Shown: positions 39,722-42,041 of the stretch, piece by piece
How the letters are laid out: every line of letters starts with the position of its first letter
Numbering within the stretch: the first letter of the stretch is position 1
DNA from: Bacteroidota bacterium
GTDB lineage: Bacteria; Bacteroidota; Bacteroidia; Chitinophagales; Chitinophagaceae
Direction: 5' to 3'
Length of the DNA stretch: 42,041 bases
NCBI GenBank assembly: GCA_023386045.1
Contig: JAEWKK010000015.1
Coordinates: 1-42,041 of the forward strand
Position numbers and translations under genes: made by a program
The notes under the pieces: generated by a model
Databases searched by the model: none
What the model was told of the DNA's origin: nothing
What the model saw: the letters and a program-made list of their open reading frames with translations, nothing else

Positions 39722-41182
39722 TCAGAGTTTGAATACCATCGGAAGCACCAGCCATCCGAACAAGGTAATGAGGATGATGGAAATGATATTCATCACAAAA
39801 CCTACTCTCGTCATATCCTTCAATTTGATATAGCCACTTGAAAAAGCAATGGCATTGGGTGGTGTCCCCATCGGAAGCATGCCTGCACAGGATGCAGCAA
39901 GCGTCATTGGTATACCCAATACCAGCGGATGAATATGAACAGCTTCAGCCAGGGCACTTACCACGGGAGCAAAAACGATGACCTGCGCCACATTGCTCAT
40001 CACTTCACTCAGAAAGACAGAGATCAGCGTTACCAGAAAGATCAGCATCAAAGTACTGAATGCAAACTGCGCAAACCATCCTCCCAGCAATTCAATCAGA
40101 CCTGCTTTCTCGAGGGCAGAGGCCAGTGCAATACCTCCACCAAACAAAAGAAGAATACCCCAGGCCATTTTTTTTGTATCATCCCAGCCAAGAAGAGGTT
40201 TGTTCTCCTTATCTCCTGCCGGGCAAATAAATAAGGTGATAGCACCCATCAGTGCAATCATGTTATCATCTAACCGGAAGGGCAGGATCTTATTTAATAA
40301 GTCTTTGGTGATCCAAAGCAGAGCAGTGCAAATAAAAATTACCAATACTCTTTTTTCAGCTGAAGAGAATTTACCCAACTGCATTACCTGGTCATGAATG
40401 ATCCCCCGTGTTGTATCGTCTGAACGCATATAATTCGGGTAAAGCCATTTGACCATTACCAGGTAAAGTGTTGCCAAAAGGAGTAATGACAAAGGAAGAC
40501 AGATGATCATCCAGTTATAGAACGAAATAGTGTAATCATATTTCTTTTGAAAAAAGGCAGCATAGGAAACATTAGGCGGCGTACCGATGATGGTGGCAAT
40601 CCCACCAAAGTTGGAGGCCAGGGCAATGGCGATCATCACCGAAAGGGAAAAATTGCTAAACCCTTTCTGGCCGGGATGATTCTCTTTGATCACCTGTATA
40701 ACGGACATGGCTATGGGAAACATCATCATGGTGGTAGCAGTATTACTCAACCACATGCTGATCAGTCCTGTTGCCAGGATAAATCCCAAAACGATGCGGT
40801 TGCCGCTTGTTCCGGTGGTGCGTAAGATATTCAAGGCAATGCGGCGGTGCAGGTTCCATTTTTCAATGGCAAGTCCCAGCATAAATCCACCCATGAATAA
40901 AAAGATCACAGGATTGGCAAATGAAGATGCTGTTGATTCAAGACTGGCAATTCCACCTAATGGAAAAAGGACCAGTGGCAATAAGGCTACTGCAGGCATG
41001 GGCATGGCTTCGGTGACCCATAGAGCGATCATGAGAACAGCAATGGCCATCACCTTGTTGGCCTCTCCTCCCACATGAAAAGGATTGATCCAGTAAATCA
41101 GCAAAGCAATGAGGATACTAAGCAGTATTAAGATTTGTTTCGAATAACGGCGCAAGCAGATTGTTTGCTTAAAAATAAGCAT
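39722..41182 (-). CDS. DASS/SLC13-family anion or dicarboxylate transporter
   Basis: A 486-residue inner membrane protein with about eleven hydrophobic helices. The SLC13 signatures are present: MPMPAVALLPLVLFPLGG (about 60-77), FLFMGGFMLGLAIEKWNLHRRIA, SNTATTMMMFPIAMSVI (first SNT motif region), GGIATIIGTPPNVSY and the second CAGMLPMGTPPNAIAFSSGYI. These two TPPN-type loops bind sodium and carboxylate substrate in VcINDY-like proteins. Dicarboxylate is likely but sulfate or phosphate cannot be excluded. The glycosylase gene mpg ends 16 bases upstream on the same strand, so the two are probably cotranscribed. Confidence 0.93.
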   Translation of the reverse strand: MLIFKQTICLRRYSKQILILLSILIALLIYWINPFHVGGEANKVMAIAVLMIALWVTEAMPMPAVALLPLVLFPLGGIASLESTASSFANPVIFLFMGGFMLGLAIEKWNLHRRIALNILRTTGTSGNRIVLGFILATGLISMWLSNTATTMMMFPIAMSVIQVIKENHPGQKGFSNFSLSVMIAIALASNFGGIATIIGTPPNVSYAAFFQKKYDYTISFYNWMIICLPLSLLLLATLYLVMVKWLYPNYMRSDDTTRGIIHDQVMQLGKFSSAEKRVLVIFICTALLWITKDLLNKILPFRLDDNMIALMGAITLFICPAGDKENKPLLGWDDTKKMAWGILLLFGGGIALASALEKAGLIELLGGWFAQFAFSTLMLIFLVTLISVFLSEVMSNVAQVIVFAPVVSALAEAVHIHPLVLGIPMTLAASCAGMLPMGTPPNAIAFSSGYIKLKDMTRVGFVMNIISIILITLFGWLVLPMVFKL

Positions 41183-41198
41183 TCAGGCTTTTCATTAC

Positions 41199-41804
41199 TC
41201 AGTTCCTGATCTTTCCGCTGACATAAGGATTGCCTTTTATAAAATAACGGAAATGCCATTCAGCATGATCACCGGCATAATCCACACCTATGCGTGGAGA
41301 TAGTCCAAGCAAGTCAGGAGATAATTCATAACCATCATCTGCGATATAAACTTCCGGGCCAATTAGTGAAACACCGCATTGTGAAGTATGAAATCCAAAG
41401 GCCTTGCCTACGTTACCGGGACCACGTGTTAACGTGTGATCCAGTTTTTTCTTACCTGTTCTTCTCAGCATGATGTCGATACCTTTCATGGGCTCCACAG
41501 CCCTGATGAGAATGGCATGTGGTGTTCCTTCCTGGTTGGTAACGATATTGAACATCTGGTGAATTCCGTAACAGAGATAAACATAGGCTGTTCCGCCTTT
41601 TCCGAAGATAACTTCAGTTCGCGGTGTTCTTCCTTTTGAAGCATGAGAAGCCCGGTCAGTTTCACCGGCGTAGGCTTCTGTTTCCACGATCCTTCCTGAT
41701 GTCAGTTCAGAGTTCCAACTGGTCACCAGCACTTTTCCCAGCAACTCCTTTGCAATAGTTTCCACATCCTCTCTCAGGTAAAACGACAAGTCCAGCTTTT
41801 TCAT
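41199..41804 (-). CDS. mpg: 3-methyladenine DNA glycosylase (AAG/MPG family)
   Basis: A 201-residue base-excision repair enzyme that removes alkylated purines. Starts MKKLDLSFYLREDVETIAKELLGKVLV. It has the catalytic ETEAYAG segment near 38-44 and SHASKGRTPRTEVIFGKGGTAYVYLCYGIHQMFNIVTN near 49-86, then AILIRAVEPMKG, TRGPGNVGKAFGF near 123, and SPRIGVDYAGDHAEWHFRYF near the end, all typical of the family. The frame is open to 41909, but the ATG at 41804 is the family start. The DASS transporter follows 16 bases downstream. A heptamer array lies about 55 bases upstream. Confidence 0.96.
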   Translation of the reverse strand: MKKLDLSFYLREDVETIAKELLGKVLVTSWNSELTSGRIVETEAYAGETDRASHASKGRTPRTEVIFGKGGTAYVYLCYGIHQMFNIVTNQEGTPHAILIRAVEPMKGIDIMLRRTGKKKLDHTLTRGPGNVGKAFGFHTSQCGVSLIGPEVYIADDGYELSPDLLGLSPRIGVDYAGDHAEWHFRYFIKGNPYVSGKIRN

Positions 41805-41859
41805 GAAATTAAAATTAATCAGGGATGGAACAATAGAAGAAAACATTTCCTGTGAGATA

Positions 41860-41916
41860 ACGGCAAACGGCAAACGGGAAGCGGCAATTGAGGTTAGTCC
41901 ATGGACCATAGTCGAT
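41860..41916 (-). repeat. Heptamer array upstream of mpg
   Basis: Four 7-base units ACGGCAA, ACGGCAA, ACGGGAA, GCGGCAA (41860-41887) and, after 8 bases, AGTCCAT, GGACCAT, AGTCGAT (41896-41916). Read on the reverse strand these are GGTCCAT-type then TTGCCGT-type units, the same block order and orientation relative to the gene as in the arrays near 9.5 kb. Confidence 0.75.
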
Positions 41917-41921
41917 CACTA

Positions 41922-42034
41922 CTGTCCGGTAAACAGATATAAAGAGAGGCCCGAAGGCCTCTTTTGTTATTAGTTTTGTTAGTACCACCCAACAAATTAA
42001 TAACGTGAACAAAAGTACTTTTTTTACCGGACAG
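41922..42034. mobile_element. 113-bp element with 12-bp perfect inverted ends (MITE-like)
   Basis: CTGTCCGGTAAA (41922-41933) and its exact complement TTTACCGGACAG (42023-42034) flank about 89 bp that contain a terminator-like hairpin and no open frame. The size and ends suggest a miniature inverted-repeat element or a relic of an IS. No target duplication is visible next to the ends. The right flank is cut after 7 bases by the window edge, so a longer element beginning at 42034 cannot be excluded. Confidence 0.5.
41943..41968 (+). terminator. Terminator-like hairpin inside the 113-bp element
   Basis: AGAGGCC-CGAA-GGCCTCT (41945-41962) followed by TTTGTT. The forward strand carries the T-run, but no forward gene precedes it in the window, so it may belong to the element itself. 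Confidence 0.6.
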
Positions 42035-42041
42035 CCGATTT

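Noticed and set aside
41805..41909. N-terminal extension of the glycosylase MPG
   Set aside because: The extra 35 residues are encoded by heptamer-repeat DNA; the family begins at the ATG at 41804.

Overview
The window looks like chromosomal DNA of a Bacteroidota, most likely a member of the Chitinophagaceae or a close relative. Supporting signs are promoter-like TAnnTTTG/TAnnTTCG elements just upstream of many starts, a PorP/SprF-type protein of the type IX secretion lineage, a DUF4369-thioredoxin protein, a TonB receptor with an N-terminal carboxypeptidase-like domain, a GxxExxY protein, and four-helix-bundle (S23-type) and BNR/GH31 proteins. No rRNA, tRNA, CRISPR array or complete IS element was found.

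Layout. 1-7.4 kb: tail of an unknown gene, a small lipoprotein, then pheT - coiled-coil protein - zapA, a reverse-strand thioredoxin-like lipid/periplasm protein, and rny. 7.5-16.5 kb: rimM, a DinB-fold protein plus a Crp/Fnr regulator, a TPR lipoprotein, DNA polymerase IV (dinB), an Lrp/AsnC regulator translationally overlapping an EamA exporter, a GxxExxY gene in AT-rich DNA, and an M20 dipeptidase. 16.5-19.4 kb: small genes (two-TM protein, Hsp15-like S4 protein, TonB-C protein) and two stand-alone response regulators, packed so tightly that two convergent pairs meet stop-to-stop at TGATCA. 19.7-24.5 kb: a four-gene, Cys/His-rich operon (small secreted protein, TonB receptor, PepSY membrane protein, DUF4625 lipoprotein), read here as a metal acquisition system. 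24.5-29 kb: trmD, hybrid histidine kinase with a small membrane protein, LytTR regulator. 29-42 kb: BNR/sortilin-like protein and GH31 glycosidase, adenine deaminase, anmK, four-helix-bundle protein, upp, PorP/SprF, a DASS transporter and 3-methyladenine glycosylase, and at the right edge a 113-bp element with 12-bp perfect inverted ends.

The most unusual structure is not a gene: intergenic DNA between 3.4 and 11.8 kb (and again near 41.9 kb) is built of imperfect heptanucleotide arrays (units such as GTTCATA, TGGCAAA, GGTCTAT, TTTCACG, ACTCACC), in a recurrent block order. At rimM and dinB the arrays run directly into near-identical promoter-like sequences (17 of 18 bases the same), and at zapA a 3 x 35-bp repeat includes the start codon. 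Two copies at 9361 and 9467 differ by exactly one 7-bp unit, so the arrays appear to expand and contract.

Starts were chosen from protein family ends, Shine-Dalgarno-like sequence and the position of promoter elements; several differ from the longest open frame (pheT, mpg, upp, DUF4625 protein, dinB). Functional calls rest on recognised motifs, not on searches.
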